From the NCBI GenBank assembly GCA_000482145.1, contig AUXH01000015.1:1-64000 (forward strand): a stretch of DNA of 64,000 nt, given 5' to 3'. A program made the translations under genes and the position numbers. The notes beneath the pieces were generated by a model that ran no database searches, was not told where the DNA came from, and worked only from the letters and a program-made list of their open reading frames with translations. Every line of letters starts with the position of its first letter. Positions within the stretch are counted from its first letter, which is position 1. This DNA is from Strigomonas culicis. Taxonomy: Eukaryota > Euglenozoa > Kinetoplastea > Trypanosomatida > Trypanosomatidae. Positions 9,159 to 17,590 of the stretch are shown piece by piece.

Positions 9159-10922
9159 TCATGTGTTCAGAAGCTGGCGAACCTGTTCCTTGAGGACGTT
9201 GTAGTTGCCCATACGCTGAATCATACCAATGCCGAAAGAAGCAATCCCTGTGAACGATAGTACCACATTGGTGACGGCCGCGGTCGACATGGAGAGCCAC
9301 CGAGGCCGCAGAGTGAGCTCCTCGGCCAGCAGCCCGAAGTCGGGCGGGGGGTGCGGACTGCTTTCCCCCCTCTCCCTCCGCAGTGCGCTGACCACCCACC
9401 GGCGCAGGCTGGAGGTCTGTCCCTCCGCGTCCACCTTGGGCAAGAGCTTTCCGCTCTCCGACATGTAGTACAGCTGCTGTAGCGCGCCCGCCGTCCGCTC
9501 CCGCTGCACATCCAGTGCGTTCCGCAGGACGTACAGGTGGAGGAGGAGCGTCGCGAGGCACGAGAGCGCGAGGTAGCGCGACGTGCCGGCCTGCTGCTTC
9601 AGCTTGTCCGTGAAGGACTCTAGGAACTGCACGACGCTGTTCACCACCATCACCTCGTCCTCCGTCAAGGACACCGCGGTCGGGGCGTCGCCGTTCAGCG
9701 GATGGTCGGGGCCGGGCGACCCCGTGTCGTTGCCAGCGGCGCGCAGCACGAAGCGCGCGGCGACACCGTAGTGGTCAGACAGCGGGTACAGCGCCAGCTC
9801 GTCGTCGTCCGAGTCCTCCTCCGCCTCCTCGCGCGACTTGTGCGGCGCGAGCCACTCCGTGAAGCAGCGCACGTTCTTGCCCAGGTAGCTCCGGCGAGAC
9901 CCCGCACAGGACTCCAGGAGAAGCGCCACCTTCCTGGCCAGCGGCACCGACGGCGGCAGCCGCACCTGATTCTCCGTGAAGACGACAACGCCGCTGGGGA
10001 CGCGCTTCTCGCCGACCGTGACGTAGAAGGGGTAATTCGGGTCTGCGTCCGGGCACTGCTCGAACGGCTGCAGAGACAGGTGCGCGTGATTGAAAAAGAC
10101 GTGGTCGATCTGCGAGGGAATGTCCGACTGCATGTTGAGCAGTTTGAAGTAAGACGTCTTGCAGCAGTTGAACGCGTTCTTGTTGGAGAACGTGTAGGTG
10201 CTATTGGCCACCGCCCGCTCCATGTTCGAGGTTGCCGTCTCTAAAATGGTGCTGGGGGTAGGCAGCACGGAGCGCATCGTGTAGCCGCGTCGCTTCAGCA
10301 GGATGAGCAACATTTGCACCTCTAGCGAGCGTTGCGAGGAGTTGAAGTCGCCGCCAATGATAATCGTGTCGGACGGCTTCGATGTATTGGTGATGAACTC
10401 CGCTAGCGAGATGGCCTGGCTGAGGCGGTACGGCAGGTAGCGCTCATCGCGCCAGCTGGGCAGCTCGCTCACCTTCTGGTAGATGGCCACGAGGTGCGTC
10501 GTGTACAGCAGCACCTCGTGCACCCTCATGGTACCGGAGGCGCCCGTGATGGGGACATCGACCTTAATGAGGGCCGCGCCCTTGTTGGCGAAGAAGTCGC
10601 CGTGTAGGACCATCTCCGGATACCCTTGCAGCGGGTACGTGTGGAAGAAAGAGGAGCGAATGGGAAACCTCGAAATGACCGCGCAGCCGGAGCCGTAGAA
10701 GGAGCTAGGAAACCGACGGAAGTAGCGCGTCTCGCGAACGCTTCGGGGGATGTGCTGGATGATGAGATCGAAGTCATCCTGCGTAAACTGCTCCTGCAGC
10801 AAGATGATGTCGTACGCGTCCACCTTGGATGCAAACTGCTTCATGCGTGCTTCGCGCATTTTGGAGTTGAATATACCCCATAGGTTAAATGTAAGGACCT
10901 TCAGCTCGCCGAGGTCGGCCAT
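9159..10922 (-). CDS. Neutral sphingomyelinase / inositol phosphosphingolipid phospholipase C-like (ISCL-type)
   Basis: A 587-residue protein with the endonuclease/exonuclease/phosphatase fold used by Mg-dependent sphingomyelinases. Visible metal and catalytic motifs are LTFNLWG (Asn13), LLQEQF (Glu44), TTHL (His143), GGDFNSS (190-196, the Asp/Asn pair) and SDHYGV (382-387, the final Asp-His). Two hydrophobic stretches near the C-terminus (about 445-463 and 549-569) suggest membrane anchoring, as in Leishmania ISCL and animal neutral sphingomyelinase. The predicted reaction removes the phospho-headgroup from sphingolipids such as inositol phosphorylceramide or sphingomyelin to give ceramide. 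The start is the ATG at 10920-10922, with a possible acceptor at 10941-10942. Substrate choice cannot be told from sequence. Confidence 0.88.
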   Translation of the reverse strand: MADLGELKVLTFNLWGIFNSKMREARMKQFASKVDAYDIILLQEQFTQDDFDLIIQHIPRSVRETRYFRRFPSSFYGSGCAVISRFPIRSSFFHTYPLQGYPEMVLHGDFFANKGAALIKVDVPITGASGTMRVHEVLLYTTHLVAIYQKVSELPSWRDERYLPYRLSQAISLAEFITNTSKPSDTIIIGGDFNSSQRSLEVQMLLILLKRRGYTMRSVLPTPSTILETATSNMERAVANSTYTFSNKNAFNCCKTSYFKLLNMQSDIPSQIDHVFFNHAHLSLQPFEQCPDADPNYPFYVTVGEKRVPSGVVVFTENQVRLPPSVPLARKVALLLESCAGSRRSYLGKNVRCFTEWLAPHKSREEAEEDSDDDELALYPLSDHYGVAARFVLRAAGNDTGSPGPDHPLNGDAPTAVSLTEDEVMVVNSVVQFLESFTDKLKQQAGTSRYLALSCLATLLLHLYVLRNALDVQRERTAGALQQLYYMSESGKLLPKVDAEGQTSSLRRWVVSALRRERGESSPHPPPDFGLLAEELTLRPRWLSMSTAAVTNVVLSFTGIASFGIGMIQRMGNYNVLKEQVRQLLNT

Positions 10923-11364
10923 GGCGTTAGACGTGGAAATCTACGTTTGTATGTAATAAGAATAATAATAAAAGAACAAAAGGTAATAAGATGCAATAAA
11001 CGAATAGATAAAAGAAAACGATGTTTTTTATCTCCTTATTATATAATCTAAAGACACAAAAGTACACTTCATGGAAAGGAAGAAGCGCATGGAGGAAGAA
11101 AACAAATTAATAAAAGGAAGAAGACGTATTCGAGATTACATGATGGCATAGCGTTCGTATATTTCTAGTATTAAAACAAACACTTGAAAGAAAAAAAGAA
11201 AAAAGACGATTATGCCATCAAGACAGACACGAATTGCTGAATTAGAACTGTATAGATACAGCGAAGAACTAATTTAATTAAAACGCAAGTGGTCAACTCC
11301 GGGAAGGAGTCGACGGTGAAAAGAAGCGAAGCATAAAACACCCACCACTTCAAAGAGAACCTTC
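10923..11364. other. Intergenic spacer
   Basis: A T-rich tract on the minus strand (about 10943-11060) ends in a likely acceptor AG at 10941-10942. The rest is the AT-rich 3' UTR of the multipass membrane protein gene. Confidence 0.45.
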
Positions 11365-13713
11365 TCACCTCCTGTATCCCTGTATGACAAGTTCCTGCCA
11401 GGTACCAAAAAAAGACCCGCAGCGCGTGATGTGGCGCACCAGCTGCACAAGCAGCACTTGAATCAACAGGACGGTTGCCAAAGGGACCTTCATTGCCACC
11501 CACACAACCGAAGGGGGGGCACCGGGAGCCTGTGTGTCACCTTGTGAGGCTGTTGCGAAGAATGGAGACAGCATGTGCTGGACGAGGCCGGTGATCTGAT
11601 CTGCAAACGATGTGTCCGGCGCCCCACTCAGCCATAGCACACCGAAGTACAGCGCGTAGGTGCACAAGTAGCTCCAGAACTCTATGGCGGAGAGTTTGAA
11701 TGTATTCCGGAAGTAGGAGGCGATGATGCGGGCCCATGTGGCGGACAGCAGGGCCACCAGCGCAAGCTGCACGAGGTGGCGCCCGCGCGCCGTGACCGCG
11801 GGGAACAGCACCACCTCCGTGCTGAGGGCGCATGCAAGCATCATATGCAGGCTGTCCAGCAGATCCGAGGCATCGCAGACAGCAGCCGTGCTGTCGACGC
11901 AGAAGTCTGAGTCGAAGCGCGCATCCACGTCATCCACTCGCCTCACCTCCGTCGCCGTGTAGCTCGCGCGCTTGTACACAGCGGGAGCGAGCCACCGCAC
12001 CATCAGGTTCATGCCATAAATCGCAACAAGCAAGGCTGCTGGGGGCATCAGGATGGTCATGTACACGGGTGCGGTGTGGGGCAGTAGCAGCAGAAGCGAC
12101 GCACAAAAGCTCAACAGCATCCGGCACAGCACGCTGCCGTGCGTCAAGACAAACTCCTCGCACGAGACGCACGTCACCTGTTTCCACAATGCAGACTCTT
12201 CTCTTCCCGCGCCCTGGGGGCCCGCCATCAACCGGAGGTGGTTGCTCTTCTGCTTGAGAAACGCCTCGCTGGAATGAAAACAAACGGGCCACGTATCAAA
12301 CGTGTCACAGAGCAGCAAGTCAAACACGTTGATGATGTTCACCAGGAAGACTAAAATGGCGCAGAGGATATCGAGCATCTGCTGCGCATCCCACTCCGTG
12401 TGCCGCGCCAGCCGCTCAAAGATGGAAAGCCACGATGGGGCTAGCCGCGACAGCAGTGCCCACACATTGGAGCTGGGCCGCTCACACGTCGCCTCCAAAA
12501 CACTCGCCATCCCCTGCTGAAGACAGCACTGCTTGTACGCAGATGCGCTGTACTGGAAGCTGGAGCCAGACGTCGGGCGAGAAAACACATGCAGGAGAGA
12601 AAAAGGCGTCTGCCTACCATACCAGAAGACGCCGGTGCACAGTAACAGGCTCCCGAAGACACATAGCGAGAAGCAACACAATCCGGAAAACTTGGACACG
12701 GTATCCATAAAGGAAGAGAAGGCCACTTTCTGCATTGTGTTGGTCTTCAGAACGACCACCCGCACGTTGCCTCGCTGGACGAATGCCCCGGCGATAAAAG
12801 CGAAAAAGATGGGAATGATGTACACGTACTGAAACTGGAACAGACATGCCAGTGTGAGAAGCACACCTGCCCAGCAGAGCGTGTAGCATGGCGCACACAC
12901 ATGTTGTTTGTAGAAGGAATAGTCGCCCTCCCTCATGAAGGGCTCTGTTAGATCAAAGGCCTCGATGGAGAAGAGATAGGGGTCATACAGCGACTCCAGG
13001 TAGCCCAGATAGAAAGAGAAGGCCTCCAACGTGCATGCGGCACCCAACACGCACGCGGTGAGGTTGAGGGTGTCCACCACCAACAAGGGCAGCACACAGC
13101 ACACCCAGAGAAGGGTGAACCCCAGGACCGCGGTGAGGCATATCACCTTGTTCTCATAGCCGGCGGACTTCATGAGGATGTGCTTCTCCTTCGGCAGAAC
13201 TGTCTCGTGCTCTTTCGCCGCCAGCACAAGGAGCCGGGCGACACGGTGCGCGAGCCGCCATGCAGCCGGCGCAGCCACGCACAGCGCGACGCCCAGCAAG
13301 GCGAGGGAGAAGTCCGGCAGTGCGGACCCATCAGAGAAGTCTGCCCCCGCGCGGGCCACCTCCGCCACCCGCCGCCCGAGGTACAGGTACGCGGCGTGGA
13401 GCGGCACCACCACCCGCCCCCCGTCCCGCCAGACGGCGGGCAGTGCCTCAGACAGACCGGTCGTGACGTTCGCGTTGTACCAGTTGGCCACCGACGTGCC
13501 GGCGGTGCGCCGCACCCACAGCAGCGCGGTGCCGAGCTCTGGTGTGAGCGCGTGTGGCACGCGGTCCCACGTGCACGTTGCACCATCCGCCCCACCGGAC
13601 ACGAGGAGGCGGAGCCAGCAGTGTACATCGGTGCCGTGCAGCACCGAAAGGAGCCACAGCGTCGATAACGCGACGAGTGGAAACAGCGCCACAATCACAA
13701 ACGTGCAGTTCAT
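11365..13713 (-). CDS. Large multipass membrane protein of unknown function
   Basis: A 782-residue protein with roughly ten or more hydrophobic helices spread over its length, for example VIVALFPLVALSTLWLL at the very N-terminus, LTAVLGFTLLWVCCVLPLL near 200, and VPLATVLLIQVLLVQLV near the C-terminus. It is unusually rich in Cys. The first helix may act as a signal anchor. A region of about 85 residues before the first internal helix contains one N-x-T site and could be lumenal. I see no transporter, channel or glycosyltransferase motif that would name it. The start is the ATG at 13711-13713. It is probably a kinetoplastid-specific membrane protein. Confidence 0.75.
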   Translation of the reverse strand: MNCTFVIVALFPLVALSTLWLLSVLHGTDVHCWLRLLVSGGADGATCTWDRVPHALTPELGTALLWVRRTAGTSVANWYNANVTTGLSEALPAVWRDGGRVVVPLHAAYLYLGRRVAEVARAGADFSDGSALPDFSLALLGVALCVAAPAAWRLAHRVARLLVLAAKEHETVLPKEKHILMKSAGYENKVICLTAVLGFTLLWVCCVLPLLVVDTLNLTACVLGAACTLEAFSFYLGYLESLYDPYLFSIEAFDLTEPFMREGDYSFYKQHVCAPCYTLCWAGVLLTLACLFQFQYVYIIPIFFAFIAGAFVQRGNVRVVVLKTNTMQKVAFSSFMDTVSKFSGLCCFSLCVFGSLLLCTGVFWYGRQTPFSLLHVFSRPTSGSSFQYSASAYKQCCLQQGMASVLEATCERPSSNVWALLSRLAPSWLSIFERLARHTEWDAQQMLDILCAILVFLVNIINVFDLLLCDTFDTWPVCFHSSEAFLKQKSNHLRLMAGPQGAGREESALWKQVTCVSCEEFVLTHGSVLCRMLLSFCASLLLLLPHTAPVYMTILMPPAALLVAIYGMNLMVRWLAPAVYKRASYTATEVRRVDDVDARFDSDFCVDSTAAVCDASDLLDSLHMMLACALSTEVVLFPAVTARGRHLVQLALVALLSATWARIIASYFRNTFKLSAIEFWSYLCTYALYFGVLWLSGAPDTSFADQITGLVQHMLSPFFATASQGDTQAPGAPPSVVWVAMKVPLATVLLIQVLLVQLVRHITRCGSFFGTWQELVIQGYRR

Positions 13714-14071
13714 TTTTTTTTTTAAATGATTATGGACTATCAGATAGGATCCTTAAACGGTGAAAACGCACACAAACACAGAGAAGGGAGAAGAAATGCA
13801 TCATGAGTGACACTAGAAGTTTATATGCACGTATTAACGTTTGCAATGCCATGGGAGCAGAGACTCTCGCGGCAACACATACGACGGTTACTCATCGCGA
13901 AACCGAGCGGTTGGATTGTTTGTTGCATAAAAATCATTACAATTTCTACTACTAAATTCCTATTTTTCACTTCAACGAAGCAAGGGAGCAAAAAATGAAA
14001 AGGGAAAACAGACAATAAGGTAATCACTAATGTACTTGAGTAGGAAACGGGGGAAAGATCGGAACAAGCAC
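13714..14071. other. Intergenic spacer
   Basis: It contains the leader of the multipass protein gene, with a weak acceptor candidate at 13737-13738, and the 3' UTR of the gamma-carbonic-anhydrase-like gene. I see no other feature. Confidence 0.4.
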
Positions 14072-14956
14072 TTACACGTTCGACGTCTGGTCCGCGATCT
14101 TCGGCATCCACGGAGCCATCCGATTGACCGGGTACGAGGAGCGGAGGTGCATCTCGGGCCGGCGCATGTACACGCGCGGCACCAGGAAGCGGCGGGCTTC
14201 GAGCGGGATGTCGACTGGGATCTTCACAGACATCTGCTTGTGCTGCGCCTCCATCAGCTGGATCGCCTCGCGCAGCCACTCGCCGCTGAGCTCCGAGTTG
14301 TGCTCCTCGTGGTGGTGGATCGCCTTGATGTGGGCATGCCCGGCGGCCACCTGGTCGTGCAGCAGGTGGTGGATCTCGTTCGTCTGCTCCGGCGTCACGT
14401 CGGCCACCTTCACCGCGGGGTTTCCCGCCCAGAGCTCGCCCGAGTACACGCGCGCGTCCTTCGGCACCACCGCGCCGGCGGCGACGATGGCGTTCGACTC
14501 GACCACGGCGCCGAGCGCGACTGTCGCGCCGGGGCCGATGTACACGTTGTCGTGCACGTCGCAGCAGTCGAGCGACGCGCCGCACCCGACGTAGACGCCC
14601 TGGCCGACGCGCACCTGCCCCATGAGCGTCGCGCGGTCCATCACCACGCTGTGGTCGCCGATGCGCGTCGCCTCGTTCGAGTTGTAGTTGCGAATCACCG
14701 TGTGGTAGAAGATGGTGGTGTCGTGGCCGAGCACCACGTTCCCGCACACGAAGGCACTAGGCGCAATGAAGCCCGCGTCCTGCGTCCACGGCAGCATGCC
14801 GCGGTACACGCGGATGTTCTGGTGCCGCATGACCGGATACATGTGGCGCGCGTCGCGCAGGTAGTGGCCCATGATCGCCAGCCGCGCGCCTACGTCCTTG
14901 ATCATAAATCCTATGTACGGGAAGAACCCGGTGACGACGGAAGCATTGTGAGACAT
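14072..14956 (-). CDS. Gamma-carbonic-anhydrase-like left-handed beta-helix protein, zinc ligands apparently lost
   Basis: A 294-residue protein. Residues about 57-190 form hexapeptide repeats of a left-handed beta-helix (AFVCGNVVLGHDTTIFYHTV, then YIGPGATVALGAVVESNAIV and WAGNPAVKV). This is the gamma-carbonic anhydrase/YrdA layout, including the characteristic G-N-P-A-x-x-V close. The canonical zinc histidines sit in a G-H-x-x-x-L-H-x-C pattern; here the matching stretch reads VGCGASLDCCDV, with Cys and Asp instead of His, and the earlier ligand position also lacks His. The protein is therefore probably structural, like the carbonic-anhydrase-like subunits attached to mitochondrial complex I in plants and protists. 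The C-terminal 100 residues are a charged, His-rich helix plus a tail. The start is the ATG at 14954-14956. Confidence 0.82.
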   Translation of the reverse strand: MSHNASVVTGFFPYIGFMIKDVGARLAIMGHYLRDARHMYPVMRHQNIRVYRGMLPWTQDAGFIAPSAFVCGNVVLGHDTTIFYHTVIRNYNSNEATRIGDHSVVMDRATLMGQVRVGQGVYVGCGASLDCCDVHDNVYIGPGATVALGAVVESNAIVAAGAVVPKDARVYSGELWAGNPAVKVADVTPEQTNEIHHLLHDQVAAGHAHIKAIHHHEEHNSELSGEWLREAIQLMEAQHKQMSVKIPVDIPLEARRFLVPRVYMRRPEMHLRSSYPVNRMAPWMPKIADQTSNV

Positions 14957-15440
14957 GCTGTGTATGTGGGTCTGCCGGAGTTACTTGTGTCTGCCTTCCT
15001 CTAAAGCCTCGGTAACGGTGGAAAGGACTTCTGCTGGTTACGGTTTAGAATAAACAAAAACAAAACACACCGACTGTGTCACGGTCTTTCCCTATTGCTA
15101 AATAAGTTGTATTTAAGATTATTGCTAAGGATATACTATTCCAACGAGGAAACAAAAGTAAACAAACAAAAAAAGAAGTAGCTACAGACTACAACCTGAC
15201 AACGAACAGAAGAGAAGCGAGGGGCGGGAAGAAGCAGCGCAATACTAATACAAGCGCTTGTAAATCACATGAGCATATATGTCCAGTGAAATTAAACAAG
15301 GATATATGTATGTATAAAACAGAATGTTGAGTTATACAAAAAAAAAAAATGATAAACAATATTATCATATGTGATAAGGGAATAGGCAATGATTTGTGAA
15401 CGGTTTCATCCGATCGATCGGTTCCTCCAAGGATCGATAG
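14957..15440. other. Intergenic spacer
   Basis: Several AG dinucleotides precede the start at 14956, so the acceptor cannot be chosen by eye. The remainder is AT-rich, with an A run at about 15336-15348. I see no gene. Confidence 0.4.
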
Positions 15441-16064
15441 CTACTTTTTTCTAGAGATGGGCGGTGCTTTAGGAATCGTAGACACCTTTTGCGGGCGAAA
15501 TTTGGAGGCAACGGCGCCGCACATGGCCGCCGTCCTATTACAGAAGGCGAGCTCGTACGCCATGAGTGGATAGAAGAAGCCGTTCACTATCAAGTAGTCT
15601 AACAGCAGGACAGGGCTGAGGCGGAGGCCGTACACCACGGGGCCTACATCCAGGTACTTCTCGCGGTTGACGCCGACGTATTCAAGCCACGAGCCGGCAT
15701 CACCCATGTAGGGCACTTTATGGGTGTAGAGTAAGTACGTGCCCAACAGATTGAGCGACTCGCCCACCACATAGAAGTAGCTGGCAAAGAGAAGCCCCCG
15801 CTCTCGTGCAATTCTGTTGAATCGCCCCTTCATTGGAGCGCTGGCATTCTTTGTGTTCGAAAAGGGAGAGAACTTAGTTTTCGCTTTCGTCTCTGTGTTG
15901 CCTGTCTTCTTCTCAGTGCTTTGCTTTCCAGCAGGGGAGCCGCGCTGGCCTGCACGCTTGCGCGTTTGCTGCGAGGTGCTCTGCATAGCCTTGGAGAACA
16001 TAAGATTGGCCGATCCGCAACCGCCGTAAGCAGAGCTCGACAACGCAGAGCACAACCTACGCAT
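15441..16064 (-). CDS. Probable mitochondrial membrane protein of unknown family
   Basis: A 207-residue protein starting MRRLCSALSSSAYGG at the ATG at 16062-16064. The frame is open upstream only through non-ATG codons. The Arg/Ser-rich N-terminus looks like a mitochondrial targeting peptide. A Lys/Thr-rich linker follows, then a conserved-looking hydrophobic module (ERGLLFASYFYVVGESLNLL, then LLYTHKVPY, then a second membrane segment PVLLLDYLIVNGFFYPLMAY). Its arrangement of two helices around a short polar linker faintly recalls the DUF1279/FAM210 fold, but the match is too weak to name it. Confidence 0.65.
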   Translation of the reverse strand: MRRLCSALSSSAYGGCGSANLMFSKAMQSTSQQTRKRAGQRGSPAGKQSTEKKTGNTETKAKTKFSPFSNTKNASAPMKGRFNRIARERGLLFASYFYVVGESLNLLGTYLLYTHKVPYMGDAGSWLEYVGVNREKYLDVGPVVYGLRLSPVLLLDYLIVNGFFYPLMAYELAFCNRTAAMCGAVASKFRPQKVSTIPKAPPISRKK

Positions 16065-16372
16065 CTCCTTTATTCTTCTTCTTTTTTTTTTTTGACTAGT
16101 GAGCACCACTTTCACAAATATAGGTATTTGTTTGCTGTGCTCAAAGTGATGAAGAGCTTATCAGATGTAAAGAAAGGGAAGAGAGGAAGAGGTACAAGGA
16201 AGGGGGATGCATACCAAAAAAAGAAAAAAAAACGTTGCGTCCCATTTCCTTTGGAGCCTGTACATGTGGGCTCCGTCATCGATAGTGAGGGGTAAAAGAG
16301 TAAGAAGGGTTGTTCACCGAGTCGACATAGCGTGACGGTCTCATTGCATGCCGCGCACCAGAGCGGCCCCGT
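16065..16372. other. Intergenic spacer
   Basis: Purine/A-rich leader of the mitochondrial membrane protein gene (A-rich on the minus strand immediately before its ATG), then the PIG-H 3' UTR. I see no clear acceptor or gene. Confidence 0.4.
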
Positions 16373-17290
16373 CTAGGAGTTCGCCGTGGAGGAGTCCACC
16401 TCGGAGGTATTCATCAGCGCCGAGTCATCCGCGCCGCTCTCCTCGTCGCGTGTGGGGTCGAAGTGCTCCTCCGCCTCAATCTCGGCGAGGCTGGGGCCGA
16501 CCTCCTCCTCGCCGTAGAGGACGTGCCGCACCCCGCACAAGACCGGCTGCAGCACCGCGAGGCGCGGCAGGAAGTTGCGGAAGTACACGAGCCGCCGCGC
16601 CTCGTTCTCGACCGACGAGGACAGAAACAGGATAGGCTGGTAGCGGTAAAAGGCATCGTGAATGACAATGTTGCGAATCATCTTGACGTCCACAAACTTC
16701 ACCGATGTGGGCTGATTGAACACACCGTACGTGCTGACCTGCAAGCCGACGCCGCGGATCACTAATATCTCCTCGCTGTAGATGCGTCCCCATGCACTAA
16801 AGACGCGCAGAAGCACCAGTGAAATGCACAAGGCGGCGACCACGACGTAAATACTCTTATACTGATGATACCGGGTCGACGCCGCGTGGCCGCTGGCGGT
16901 CAGCCACGGCGGCAGGAGCTGCCACGCGGAGAGGGCAAGGAAGAAGGACATAAGCCCTAGAGTGAAGAGCATCAAGTCATTTGCACTCACGAGGCGCAGG
17001 AACGGCGGCGTGTCCGCTGAGCTGCTGGCGTAGCACTCACGGTACACGCGGTAGGCCCGGATGCCTTCGCTGTAGTCGACCCGCACTAGATAAATGACGG
17101 TACCGGTGTTCGACACGTGGTGCTCAATCAGCGTCGTCTCAGCCAACGGGAGTCCTTTGAGGTCGACGAACGCCGCCGGGGCCTGGGCGGAGGTGGGAGA
17201 GAAAACAAAGTCGCCCAGCGGCGAAACGGTATCCGCCGGCGGATGCTTGGGAAACTCCATCGTATCGATCTGAGCCCTTTGGACCGACAT
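16373..17290 (-). CDS. PIGH: GPI N-acetylglucosaminyltransferase subunit PIG-H (GPI15)
   Basis: A 305-residue protein with two membrane helices close together (about 106-126 and 147-165), followed by the PIG-H domain (about 172-262). The domain shows EEILVIRGVGLQVSTYG, then KFVDVKMIRNIVIHDAFYRY, then PRLAVLQPVLCGVRHVLYG. This is the family pattern of a beta strand, an I-x-D/N-I-V-I-x-E/D-A core and a final P-R-L helix. PIG-H is a non-catalytic subunit of the ER complex that starts GPI anchor synthesis by moving GlcNAc to phosphatidylinositol. Trypanosomatids rely heavily on GPI-anchored surface molecules, so its presence is expected. The N-terminal 105 residues are longer than in animals and partly ordered. 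The start is the ATG at 17288-17290; an in-frame Met ten residues later is an alternative. Confidence 0.87.
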   Translation of the reverse strand: MSVQRAQIDTMEFPKHPPADTVSPLGDFVFSPTSAQAPAAFVDLKGLPLAETTLIEHHVSNTGTVIYLVRVDYSEGIRAYRVYRECYASSSADTPPFLRLVSANDLMLFTLGLMSFFLALSAWQLLPPWLTASGHAASTRYHQYKSIYVVVAALCISLVLLRVFSAWGRIYSEEILVIRGVGLQVSTYGVFNQPTSVKFVDVKMIRNIVIHDAFYRYQPILFLSSSVENEARRLVYFRNFLPRLAVLQPVLCGVRHVLYGEEEVGPSLAEIEAEEHFDPTRDEESGADDSALMNTSEVDSSTANS

Positions 17291-17326
17291 GGCGTTGTAC
17301 GTGATGTTGCAAGTGCAAATAAGCCA

Positions 17327-17344
17327 CTATTTTTCACGTAGTAA

Positions 17345-17386
<42 letters not shown>

Positions 17387-17388
17387 CT
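17327..17388 (-). promoter_or_regulatory. Possible spliced-leader acceptor of PIG-H preceded by a GTT repeat
   Basis: On the minus strand a run of GTT/TTG triplets ends in TTTTTACTACG and the AG at 17327-17328. No better C/T tract lies nearby, so the triplet repeat seems to stand in for the polypyrimidine tract. Confidence 0.45.
17344..17388. repeat. (CAA)n trinucleotide microsatellite
   Basis: About fourteen CAA units in a row on the plus strand, in the leader region of the PIG-H gene. Confidence 0.9.
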
Positions 17389-17590
17389 AGGGGCTAGTGT
17401 CAAACAAACAAAAAGAGGAAGAGGAATGAAGTGGCAGAGAGAGAGAGGTCTCACGAGTAGCACACACACGTAGAAAAGGAAAAAAAAGGCAAAGGTATTA
17501 ACTAACTATTAAAGAGCAAGAAAAAAAAAGGGTCAGCCACATATTGAAAGAGAGAAATTGCATCGTGATTCTTTTCACAGAAGCTACCCT

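Larger units (their letters stand above)
17291..17590. other. Intergenic spacer
   Basis: It holds the CAA repeat and acceptor of PIG-H, and AT-rich 3' UTR of the first SLC33A1-like gene. Confidence 0.5.
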
